Under the pieces are notes generated by a model. That model was not told where the DNA came from. It was given only the letters and a program-made list of their open reading frames with translations, and did not search any database. DNA of 51,053 nucleotides from Candidatus Rokuibacteriota bacterium (GTDB lineage Bacteria > Methylomirabilota > Methylomirabilia > Rokubacteriales > CSP1-6), in contig QHSI01000016.1 in assembly GCA_003221515.1 (NCBI GenBank), forward strand, positions 1-51,053, given 5' to 3'. Shown one piece after another: positions 1 through 9,521 of this stretch. Numbering within the stretch: the first letter of the stretch is position 1; every line of letters starts with the position of its first letter. The position numbers were made by a program, and so were the translations under genes.

Positions 1-1396
1 CGAAGAACTTCGCCTTCAGCGTGGTGCGGGCGATGGACACGGGGCGCGGGAAGTGCGGCGTGAGGCTCTCGATCAAGTCCTGGGTGACGATGCCGCCGAC
101 CCATACGGTGAGGCCGAGCGAGATCGACGGGAACGCGACGCCCAGGACGAACCAGGCCGGGTGGTACGAGAACCGGTAGGCCAGGTGCCACCCGAGGAAG
201 CCGAGCACCGGATAGATCAGGGCGGCGATGGGCCACTCGACCACCTTGTTGCCGACGTGGCGACTGAGTTGCGCGAAGTTGTAGGCGGTGCGCCGGCGGC
301 GCCAGACGTCGCGGAGGAACGCGACGTCGTCCAGCACGCCTTTGTACCAGCGCGCGTTCTGCCGGACCATCTTCTCCTTCGTCTCCGGCATGTCCACCAG
401 CTCGAGCATCGGCATCGCCGCCATGAGCACGCCTCGGGCCCCCAGCGCGTAGCCGAGCGTCGAGTCTTCCGTCGCGCCTGAGGTCGGGAAGCCCCCCACG
501 CCCTGCAGCACGTCGAGGCGGACGAACTGGTTGTGGCCGAGGCAGATCTGCGAGCGGCGGAAGCAGAGCTCGAAGACGGGACGCAGCGCCCTGGCCAGGC
601 GCGGAGCGCGTTCACGTAACCCCGCGAACAACGCGAGCCGCCGTCGCTCGTTGATGAGCCGCGCGATCGAGACGCGGATGAAGATCGACGACTGCTGCAC
701 GGCGCACACGCGGCCGCGCACGTCGAGGCGGTCGAAGTTGGAGAGCGAGAGTGTCACGCCCTGGTAGGCGAGGCTCCCGCGGCCGTACAACAGATCGGCG
801 GCGATCCAGCGGTAGGCGTTCGGGTCGGGGATCGAGTCGGCGTCGCTCAGGCCGATCCAGACGCGCGCCGGGTGGTATTGGCCGTCGAGCACCTTCTCCA
901 GCACTTCCTGCCGCAGCGCCCAGTTGAGCTGATGGGCCTTGCGGCCCTGGCCCGGCATCGCGATGACGCGCAGCATCTTCTGCTGCCAGGGCGGCAGGGT
1001 CTCGCGGAAGCGGCGCACCAGCTCGGCCGTCGACGCCTTCATCGTCGGATTGGGGGCGCGCTCTTCCTCGTCGCGCGTGGCGACCACGACGTGGAGCTTG
1101 GCGTGAGGATAGCGCGAGGCGAGCAGGGCGCGGAGCGTCGTCGCGATCTCCGGCTCTTCCCACGCCGGTACCAGGTGCACGAAGACGGGCGCGGCCGGAT
1201 GGCGCTCGAGGGTCGCCTCGTCGGGCAGCGTGTCGAGGGTCGCGTAGGCGTGCTCGACGAAGCGACAGGTGGTCAGCATGCCCTTCCAGTCGAGCAGGAG
1301 CTTGAAGGCCGCACGGCCGTTGACCAGGAGCGCCGCCCAGAACGTCGCGAACCAGAACCAGCCGGTGCCCCAGAGCCAGGACCAGAACGCGTCCAC
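1..1396 (-). CDS. Family 2 membrane glycosyltransferase (3' end outside window)
   Basis: Reading the minus strand from a GTG at 1396 gives an open frame that runs off the left edge, about 465 residues seen. It begins with a Trp/Phe-rich hydrophobic segment (residues 4-25), followed by a nucleotide-sugar-type domain with LVPAWEEPEI and the acidic motif LSDADSIPD, then hydrophobic stretches near LIYPVLGFLGWHL and FVLGVAFPSISLGL. DxD motifs and C-terminal membrane helices are typical of processive GT2 enzymes acting on the cytoplasmic face of the inner membrane. The start lies 9 bases after the ftsB stop, so co-transcription with eno-ftsB is likely. Acceptor and sugar cannot be told from sequence. 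The GTG is the first plausible start after ftsB. Confidence 0.82.
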   Translation of the reverse strand, partial: MDAFWSWLWGTGWFWFATFWAALLVNGRAAFKLLLDWKGMLTTCRFVEHAYATLDTLPDEATLERHPAAPVFVHLVPAWEEPEIATTLRALLASRYPHAKLHVVVATRDEEERAPNPTMKASTAELVRRFRETLPPWQQKMLRVIAMPGQGRKAHQLNWALRQEVLEKVLDGQYHPARVWIGLSDADSIPDPNAYRWIAADLLYGRGSLAYQGVTLSLSNFDRLDVRGRVCAVQQSSIFIRVSIARLINERRRLALFAGLRERAPRLARALRPVFELCFRRSQICLGHNQFVRLDVLQGVGGFPTSGATEDSTLGYALGARGVLMAAMPMLELVDMPETKEKMVRQNARWYKGVLDDVAFLRDVWRRRRTAYNFAQLSRHVGNKVVEWPIAALIYPVLGFLGWHLAYRFSYHPAWFVLGVAFPSISLGLTVWVGGIVTQDLIESLTPHFPRPVSIARTTLKAKFF

Positions 1397-1405
1397 GGGA
1401 CGGCG

Positions 1406-3915
<2,510 letters not shown>

Positions 3916-3919
<4 letters not shown>

Positions 3920-4155
3920 TGGTCCCGCTCGGGCTCCCAGGCGAAGGGCCGGGCGGCGAGCCCTCCGCTCTCGTCCTTGGCGAGGACCTCGATGCGCTTC
4001 TCGGCCTCCTCGAGGTAGCGGGCGCAGCTCCGCGCCAGCCCCACGCCTTCCTCGAAGATCTTCAGCGACTCCTCGAGCGGGAGATTGCCCGACTCGAGGC
4101 GGCCGACGATCTGCTCGAGCCGGGCCAGGCAGTCCTCAAACTTGAGGTCGGTCAT
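3916..4155 (-). CDS. xseB: Exodeoxyribonuclease VII small subunit
   Basis: A 79-residue protein with the XseB pattern: [55 protein letters not shown], two antiparallel helices that wrap the large subunit. It forms the ssDNA exonuclease VII complex with XseA. The ATG lies 20 bases inside the end of xseA and its stop overlaps ispA by four bases, so translational coupling across all three genes is likely. Confidence 0.95.
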
Positions 4156-5425
4156 CTCGCTCCCTGGTCGCGGCCACCCGCGCGTCGAGGCTCCCCGCGT
4201 CGAGCAGCACCCGGACGTCGTCGCCGACCTTCACCTGGCGGGCGTTGCGCACGATCTCGCCCGTCGCCGTTCGCGTCAGGCTGTAGCCGCGCCCGAGCAC
4301 CGCGAGCGGCGAGAGTGAATCGAGTCGCCCGACCGCGGCGCCCAGGCGGTGCTGCGAGCCCGCGAACCGGTGGCGAATCTCGTCGCGCAGGCGCGCGTCC
4401 AGGCGCTCGAGGAGATTGCGGCCGCGGCTCAGACGCGCGAGGGGGCTCGCCGCGGCCAGCCCGCGGTCGGCGAGCCGCTGGCGGTGCCGCGCGCGCTCGA
4501 CGCTCGCGCGCACTCCCCGGCGGAGCCGCAGCGACAGCTCGTCCACGCGCCGCTCGAGGTCGCGGAGCGGGCGGGCCGCGGCGCGCTCGAGGCGCTCGGT
4601 CAGCTCGGCGAGCGTATCGACCACCGCCTGCTTCTCGCGGACGACGAGCTCGGCGGCCGCCGAGGGCGTCGGCGCGCGCAAGTCGGCGACGAAGTCGGCG
4701 ATCGTGAAATCCACCTCGTGGCCGACGGCCGACACCACGGGCGCCTTGGAGCCGGCGATGGCGCGCGCGACGACCTCTTCGTTGAAGGCCCAGAGATCTT
4801 CGAGCGATCCGCCGCCGCGGCCGACGATGATGACGTCGACGTCGCCGAGCGCGTTGAGGTCGCGCAGCCCCTGCGCGATCTCCTCGGCGGCGCCGTCGCC
4901 CTGCACGCGGGCGGGCGCGATCACGATGTGCAGCTCGCCGAAGCGGCGGCCGATCACGCGCAGCACGTCGCGGATCGCCGCGCCGCTCGGCGACGTCACC
5001 ACGCCGATCTTTCTCGGGAAGCGCGGCAGCTCGCGCTTGCGCGCCTGATCGAACAGCCCCTCGGCCTGGAGCCGGGCCTTGAGCTGGTCGAAGGCCAGCT
5101 GCAGGGCGCCGAGCCCCTTGGGCTCGAGCAGCTCGATGACCATCTGGTACTCGCCGCGCTGCGGGTAGACCTCGATGCTGCCGAAGGCCATCACGTGCAG
5201 CCCGTCGCCCGGCTCGAACTTGATCCGGCGCGCGCGGTTGCGGAACAGCACGACGCGCAGCTGGGCGTCGGCGTCCTTCAACGTGAAGTAGGCGTGCCCC
5301 GAGCCGTAGACGCGGTAGTTCGAGATCTCACCCTCGACCCACACGGCGGGGAAGCGATCTTCGAGCGCCTCGCGAATCCGCGCGGTCAGCTCGGAGACCG
5401 TCAGCACCGCGCGGTCGGCGCTCAA
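4136..5425 (-). CDS. xseA: Exodeoxyribonuclease VII large subunit
   Basis: About 429 residues. An N-terminal OB-fold ([24 protein letters not shown]) binds single-stranded DNA. The catalytic domain shows [38 protein letters not shown] and [30 protein letters not shown] long basic helical region follows, and the C-terminal tail [22 protein letters not shown] is typical. The same reading frame stays open far upstream through ymdB and rny because of the GC bias, but that extension is meaningless. The start is probably TTG at 5425, overlapping the ymdB stop as TTGA; a GTG at 5407 is the alternative. Neither has a clear Shine-Dalgarno sequence. Confidence 0.94.
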   Translation of the reverse strand: MSADRAVLTVSELTARIREALEDRFPAVWVEGEISNYRVYGSGHAYFTLKDADAQLRVVLFRNRARRIKFEPGDGLHVMAFGSIEVYPQRGEYQMVIELLEPKGLGALQLAFDQLKARLQAEGLFDQARKRELPRFPRKIGVVTSPSGAAIRDVLRVIGRRFGELHIVIAPARVQGDGAAEEIAQGLRDLNALGDVDVIIVGRGGGSLEDLWAFNEEVVARAIAGSKAPVVSAVGHEVDFTIADFVADLRAPTPSAAAELVVREKQAVVDTLAELTERLERAAARPLRDLERRVDELSLRLRRGVRASVERARHRQRLADRGLAAASPLARLSRGRNLLERLDARLRDEIRHRFAGSQHRLGAAVGRLDSLSPLAVLGRGYSLTRTATGEIVRNARQVKVGDDVRVLLDAGSLDARVAATRERDDRPQV

Positions 5426-6198
5426 ACCGGGACGCGGAGTCGGCGAATGGACGAGGCTCGGCCGGTTTCTGGATCGAGCGCGATCACCACGCCCTGGAGG
5501 GACGCGGGGCCCCGGGCGGTCTCGAAGCGGATCGGCATCTGGTTGAGGAAGCGCTGGATGATCTGGTCGCGGTCGACGCCGATGACGCCGTCGGTCGGCC
5601 CGGTGAGGCCCAGGTCGGTGATGTAGGCGGTGCCGCCGGGGAGCACGCGCTCGTCGGCCGTCTGCACGTGACGATGGGTGCCGACGACCGCGCTCACGCG
5701 GCCGTCGAGGTACCAGCCCATCGCGAGCGATTCCGACGTCGCCTCGCAGTGCATGTCGACCAGGATGATCGGCGTCTCCTTGCGCAGCTCCGGCAGCACC
5801 TCGTCGGCCTTGCGGAACGGGCAGTCGATCGGGAGCATGAAGACCCGGCCCATCAGGTTCAGCACCGCGATCTTGTGCGGACCGCTCTTGATCGTGACGT
5901 GGCCGGCGCCGGGCGTGCCCGCCGGAAAGTTCGCGGGGCGCAGCAGCAAGTTCTCCCGGGTGATGTACTCCACGATCTCGCGCTTGTCCCAGATGTGGTT
6001 GCCGGAGGTCATGACGTCGGCGCCCGCCTCGAGCACCTGCTTCGCGATCGCCGCCGTGACGCCGAAGCCACCGGCGGCGTTCTCGACGTTGACCACGCAG
6101 AAGTCGATCGCGTGCTCCTGGCGGAGACGCGGCACGAGCTTGACGATCGCCTGCCGGCCCGGCTCGCCGTAGACGTCGCCGACCATCAGGATGTTCAT
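5422..6198 (-). CDS. ymdB: YmdB-family metallophosphoesterase
   Basis: A 258-residue single-domain protein beginning [18 protein letters not shown]. The family's metal-binding motifs are all present: [39 protein letters not shown] and [13 protein letters not shown]. Characterised YmdB proteins are di-iron phosphodiesterases acting on 2',3'-cyclic nucleotides. It lies 6 bases downstream of rny, the usual partner, and its stop overlaps xseA. The rny-ymdB pairing is strong context for an RNA turnover operon. Confidence 0.94.
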   Translation of the reverse strand: MNILMVGDVYGEPGRQAIVKLVPRLRQEHAIDFCVVNVENAAGGFGVTAAIAKQVLEAGADVMTSGNHIWDKREIVEYITRENLLLRPANFPAGTPGAGHVTIKSGPHKIAVLNLMGRVFMLPIDCPFRKADEVLPELRKETPIILVDMHCEATSESLAMGWYLDGRVSAVVGTHRHVQTADERVLPGGTAYITDLGLTGPTDGVIGVDRDQIIQRFLNQMPIRFETARGPASLQGVVIALDPETGRASSIRRLRVPV

Positions 6199-6204
6199 CG
6201 GGGG

Positions 6205-7764
6205 CTACTTCGCCACTTCGACGGCGCGCGTCTCGCGGATGACGATGACCTTGATGTGGCCGGGGTACTGCATCTCGGCTTCGATGCGCTTGCTGATGTC
6301 CTTGGCGAGCTGGTGCGCGTCCAGGTCCGAGACGATATCGGCCTTCGTCATCACGCGCAGCTCGCGGCCGGCCTGGATCGCGTAGCACATCTCGACGCCC
6401 TTGTAGGAGAGCGCGATCTCTTCGAGCTTGGCCAAGCGCTGGATGTACGACTCGAGCACGTCGCGCCGCGCGCCGGGACGCGCCGCCGAGATGCCGTCGG
6501 CGGCCTCGACCAGCACCGCCTCGATCGTCTCGGCCTTGACGTTCTCGTGGCCGCAGAGCGCGGCGTTGATCACCTTGGCCGACTCGTTGTACTTCGTCAG
6601 CACCTGGAGCGAGAGCTCGGGGTGGCTCCCCTCCTGCTCGTGCGTGAGCGCCTTGCCGATGTCGTGCAGCAGGCCCATACGCTTGGCGAGCTTGACGTCC
6701 GCCTTGACCTCGGCGGCCATCATGCCGGCGAGCCACGCGACCTCCTTGGAGTGCTGGAGGCAGTTCTGGCCGTAGGACGTCCGGAACTTCATCCGCCCCA
6801 CGAGCTTCACGAGCTCGGCGTGGAGCCCGTGCACCCCCACCTCGAAGCAGGCCTTTTCGCCTTCCTCGCGCAGGTGCTGATCCATCTCCTTCCTGACCTT
6901 CTCGACGACCTCTTCGATGCGGGCCGGGTGGATGCGGCCATCCGCGATCAGGATCTGGAGCGCGCGCCGCGCGATCTCGCGGCGGTAGGGGTCGTACGCC
7001 GAGATCAGCACGGCTTCCGGCGTGTCGTCCACGATGAGGTCGACGCCCGTGTGCAGCTCCAGCGCGCGGATGTTGCGGCCTTCGCGGCCGATGATGCGGC
7101 CCTTCATGTCGTCGGAGGGCAGATCGACCACCGAGACGGCCGTCTCCACCGTGTAGTCCGGCGCCAGCCGCTGGATGGTCGTCGCCAGGACTTCCTTGGC
7201 CTTCACCTGCGCGGTCTCGCGCGCCTCTTCCTCGAGCCGCATGCCGATCAGCTGCGCCTCGCGCCGCGACTCGACCTCCATCTGCGCGAGGAGCTGGCGC
7301 TTGGCTTCTTCGGCGGTCAGGCTGGCAATCGACTCGAGCTTGCGCCGCTGCTCCTCGAGCGCGGCGCCGAGCCGTCCTTCCTTCTCGACGATCGACCGCT
7401 CGCGGCCGACCAGCTCGCGATCCTTGGTGCCGAACTCGCCCATCCGCCGCTCGAGCTGGTCGAGCTTGCGCGCGAGCTCTTCTTCCTTCGACAGCACGCG
7501 CTGCTCGATCTGCTGGATGCTGCTCTCGCGCTTGCGCACCTCTGCCTCGATCTCCGCGCGCGAGCGCAGCGCCACTTCCTTCGCTTCGAGGTCGGCGGTC
7601 TTGCGGCGGTTGGTCGCCTCGCGCTCGGCGTCCTGGATGAGGCGCTCGGCCCGGCTGCCTGCGTCGCCGACCTTGCGGTCGCTGATCCACTTGTGGAGGA
7701 TGAAGCCGAGCACAAGCGCGAGGACCGCGATGACCGAGTCGAGAATGAGCCAAATGCCTTGCAT
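6205..7764 (-). CDS. rny: Ribonuclease Y
   Basis: 519 residues from the ATG at 7764. Order of parts: an N-terminal membrane anchor ([21 protein letters not shown], residues 3-23), a long Glu/Arg-rich coiled coil (about 35-190), a KH domain with the GxxG loop in [16 protein letters not shown], and an HD domain with [12 protein letters not shown] and [14 protein letters not shown]. RNase Y is the membrane-bound endonuclease starting mRNA decay in bacteria lacking RNase E. Twelve further in-frame codons lie upstream, but they overlap the promoter hexamers, so 7764 is the better start. It would then sit on the predicted transcription start, making a leaderless message. Confidence 0.95.
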   Translation of the reverse strand: MQGIWLILDSVIAVLALVLGFILHKWISDRKVGDAGSRAERLIQDAEREATNRRKTADLEAKEVALRSRAEIEAEVRKRESSIQQIEQRVLSKEEELARKLDQLERRMGEFGTKDRELVGRERSIVEKEGRLGAALEEQRRKLESIASLTAEEAKRQLLAQMEVESRREAQLIGMRLEEEARETAQVKAKEVLATTIQRLAPDYTVETAVSVVDLPSDDMKGRIIGREGRNIRALELHTGVDLIVDDTPEAVLISAYDPYRREIARRALQILIADGRIHPARIEEVVEKVRKEMDQHLREEGEKACFEVGVHGLHAELVKLVGRMKFRTSYGQNCLQHSKEVAWLAGMMAAEVKADVKLAKRMGLLHDIGKALTHEQEGSHPELSLQVLTKYNESAKVINAALCGHENVKAETIEAVLVEAADGISAARPGARRDVLESYIQRLAKLEEIALSYKGVEMCYAIQAGRELRVMTKADIVSDLDAHQLAKDISKRIEAEMQYPGHIKVIVIRETRAVEVAK

Positions 7765-7770
7765 TGGCGC

Positions 7771-7800
7771 AGTATAGGGGCCACGGCGCGAGGGAGTCAA
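7771..7800 (-). promoter_or_regulatory. Predicted sigma70-type promoter of rny
   Basis: On the minus strand TTGACT (7795-7800) and TATACT (7771-7776) are separated by 18 bases. The first A of the rny ATG is the seventh base after the -10 hexamer, so transcription would begin at or beside the start codon. The -35 hexamer directly abuts the 3' end of the 6S RNA gene. Confidence 0.7.
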
Positions 7801-7985
7801 ATCCCCACCTCTGCCGTGTGCCGAAGGTGTTTCGAACCTGGTATTACCAGGTGGGCGCCGTTAATCGGAGGGCTTCAGGCTTCCCCTTCGAGAGGGGCTT
7901 GCACACCGCCCTCTTCCACAGCTCCCCTTTTGTAAACGAGGTTGAAACGTCCCCCCCGGCATCACGAACAGCGTAGGGACAATCT
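7801..7985 (-). ncRNA. ssrS: 6S RNA (ssrS)
   Basis: The minus strand carries the conserved 6S RNA elements in order: TCCCTACGCTGTTCGTGATG at the 5' side, GGGAGCTGTGGAAGAGGGCG, GAAGCCTGAAGCCCTCCGAT, CCACCTGG...CCAGGTTCGAAAC and CACACGGCAGAGGTGGGGA at the 3' side. The ends pair: UCCCUAC (7973-7979) with GUGGGGA, and GCUGU with ACGGC, forming the closing stem around the large central bubble that mimics an open promoter and sequesters RNA polymerase holoenzyme. Its place between zapA and rny agrees with 6S loci in other proteobacteria-like genomes. Exact ends are estimated. Confidence 0.88.
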
Positions 7986-7987
7986 CT

Positions 7988-8017
7988 GGGGTACCTCAGC
8001 GCGCGACCGCGCGTCAA
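7988..8017 (-). promoter_or_regulatory. Candidate promoter of the 6S RNA
   Basis: TTGACG (8012-8017) and TACCCC (7988-7993) are spaced 18 bases apart and would start transcription near 7981-7983, close to the 5' stem of the 6S RNA. The -10 hexamer is poor, lacking the final T. The spacing matches the rny and tRNA-Val promoters. Confidence 0.4.
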
Positions 8018-8060
8018 GTTCATTGTGCCCAAGGGCGATCACCCGAGGAGAGCTTCCGCC

Positions 8061-8912
8061 ATGGAACGAGCAAGTGTGAGGACCGAGGCGGCTGGCGCCG
8101 TGACCACGATCATCCTCGATCGGCCCGATCGGCGGAACGCGATCGATCGGCCCACCGGCAAGGCGCTGGCCGCCGCGTTCCGCGCCTTCGAGCGCGACGC
8201 CGGCGCGCGGGTGGCTGTCCTGTGGGGGGCGAACGGCACCTTTTGTGCCGGCGCCGACCTGAAGGCGGTGGCGGCCGGCCCCACACGGCGCCGCATCCAC
8301 TATGGTGACGGGCCGATGGGCCCCACGCGCATGCGCCTGTCGAAACCGGTGATCGCCGCAGTCGCCGGTTACGCGGTCGCCGGGGGCTTCGAGCTCGCGC
8401 TCTGGGGCGACCTCCGCGTCGTCGAGGAGGACGCGGTCATGGGTGTCTTCAACCGCCGTTGGGGCATTCCGCTCATCGACGGCGGCACGGTGCGCCTGCC
8501 GGCGCTGGTCGGCCTCGGCCGTGCGCTCGATATCATCCTGACCGGCCGGCCGGTCGACGCGCGTGAAGCGGCCGCCATCGGCCTGGCCGACCGCGTCGTG
8601 GCCCGCGGCCGCGCGCGCGCCGAGGCCGAGGCCCTCGCCGCCACCATCGCGGCCTTCCCTCCCCACAGCGTCCGCAGCGACCGACGCTCGGCCTACGAAT
8701 CCCTTGGCGCGCGCGCGCCTCCCGGCCGCACTCCGACGCGAATACGTTCTCGGCGCCGCCTCATTCAACACCGGCGAAAGCATCGCCGGCGCCCGAAGAT
8801 TCGCCGGCGGCGCCGGCCGCCACGGCCAATTCTGAAGCGTTCCGCGCTCGCGCCCGAGCCAGACGCGAGCGCGGGCGCTGGGGGGCGGGGGGGCCTGTCG
8901 CGACCCGTGTAG
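8061..8912 (+). CDS. Enoyl-CoA hydratase/isomerase (crotonase) family, apparent frameshift near the 3' end
   Basis: A crotonase fold with the oxyanion-hole segments FCAGADLKAV and VAGYAVAGGFELALWGD, then GIPLIDGGTVRLPALVGLGRALDIILTG. At the two glutamate positions of classical hydratases I read Asn (in GVFNRRWGIP) and Asp (in RALDIILTG), so the reaction may not be hydration. The start is ATG 8061, with GAGGAG ten bases upstream. After YESLGARA (about 8715) the frame turns into Arg/Pro-rich nonsense ending at 8912. The neighbouring frame continues with the family-like tail ALRREYVLGAASFNTGE...AGGAGRHGQF, stopping at 8835. A one-base change in the GC-only tract 8706-8717 would explain this: sequencing error or true pseudogene. 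Confidence 0.78.
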   Translation: MERASVRTEAAGAVTTIILDRPDRRNAIDRPTGKALAAAFRAFERDAGARVAVLWGANGTFCAGADLKAVAAGPTRRRIHYGDGPMGPTRMRLSKPVIAAVAGYAVAGGFELALWGDLRVVEEDAVMGVFNRRWGIPLIDGGTVRLPALVGLGRALDIILTGRPVDAREAAAIGLADRVVARGRARAEAEALAATIAAFPPHSVRSDRRSAYESLGARAPPGRTPTRIRSRRRLIQHRRKHRRRPKIRRRRRPPRPILKRSALAPEPDASAGAGGRGGLSRPV

Positions 8913-9000
8913 TCAGCCTCGCTCGGGAGCCCCGTGAACGGTTACGACGAGGCGAGATCAGCAGCCGTCGTGGTCGCGACAGGCCCCCCGCCCCCAGCGC
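8875..9000. repeat. Long near-perfect inverted repeat between convergent genes
   Basis: Arm 1 (8875-8905) and arm 2 (8972-9000) are reverse complements, differing only by one G in each of two G-runs. The core CCTGTCGCGACC pairs with GGTCGCGACAGG. The arms flank a 66-base loop. The element fills the gap between the crotonase gene and zapA, which converge. There is no U-tract on either side, so it is not a standard terminator. It may act as a bidirectional transcription barrier or be a miniature repeat element. Confidence 0.75.
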
Positions 9001-9009
9001 CCCCGCCGC

Positions 9010-9318
9010 CTAGCGTTCGGGCTCGCGCGGAGCGACCTTTTCCAGAAGCGCGACGAGCGCCCCGAGCCGAGCCCCGACGTCGCCCTGGTCGCGCGACTTG
9101 TCCTCACGAGCGCGAAACAGCTCGTCGGTGATGTCGAGCGCCGCGAGCGCGAGCGCCGTCGTAGGATCCTTGACCCCGGAGCGCTTCAGCGCCGTCACCC
9201 GCTCCTCGAGGTACTTCGCGAGCGAGCGCAGGTAGTCGGGCGGCGCCTCGGACCGGATCGTCAGCGTCTGCCCGAGCAGGTGCAGCTCGATGCGGCGGGC
9301 CTCGCCGGCGGCGCTCAT
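9010..9318 (-). CDS. zapA: Cell division protein ZapA
   Basis: A 102-residue protein with the ZapA layout: a short beta-rich N-terminal part (RRIELHLLGQTLTIRSEAPPDYLRSLAKYLEERV), then a helix containing TTALALAALDITDELFRARED and a coiled-coil tail. ZapA bundles FtsZ filaments at the Z ring. It overlaps the upstream coiled-coil gene by four bases. The pheS-pheT-zapB-zapA run followed by 6S RNA and rny is a recognisable conserved neighbourhood, interrupted here by the crotonase gene on the other strand. Confidence 0.88.
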   Translation of the reverse strand: MSAAGEARRIELHLLGQTLTIRSEAPPDYLRSLAKYLEERVTALKRSGVKDPTTALALAALDITDELFRAREDKSRDQGDVGARLGALVALLEKVAPREPER

Positions 9319-9521
9319 TCCTGCGGCCGGTCCAGATCGAGCTTGGCGATGTCCTTCAGGATCACGTCCACCTGGTTGAGGATCTGGCGGCGCTCGTCGC
9401 CGAGGCGTCGCGCCTCGCGCCGAAGCTGCGTGTTCTCCTCGCGCAGGCGGCCGATCGCCTCCGCCGCTCGCCGCACTGCTTCTTCAAGCTCCGATAGTCG
9501 TTCGACGACGTTGTCACTCAT
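9315..9521 (-). CDS. zapB: Small ZapB-like coiled-coil cell division protein
   Basis: 68 residues, almost entirely heptad-patterned: VVERLSELEEAVRRAAEAIGRLREENTQLRREARRL. Such short coiled coils directly before zapA are usually annotated as ZapB-type Z-ring factors, but sequence alone would fit many coiled coils. The ATG at 9521 shares one base with the pheT stop (TGATG), which decides the start against a TTG one codon earlier. The stop overlaps zapA as ATGA. The name rests mainly on position. Confidence 0.7.
   Translation of the reverse strand: MSDNVVERLSELEEAVRRAAEAIGRLREENTQLRREARRLGDERRQILNQVDVILKDIAKLDLDRPQE

Noticed and set aside
4136-7753. 1205-codon open frame spanning xseA, ymdB and rny
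   Set aside because: Only the last third (xseA) has protein-like sequence; the rest is an Arg/Ala-rich shadow of ymdB and rny.
5668-7935. 755-codon plus-strand frame opposite rny and ymdB
   Set aside because: Antisense shadow of two well-identified genes, rich in His, Asp and Leu from reversed codons.
7844-8032. 62-codon ORF on the minus strand upstream of rny
   Set aside because: It lies almost wholly inside the 6S RNA, and its residues reflect the conserved RNA segments.
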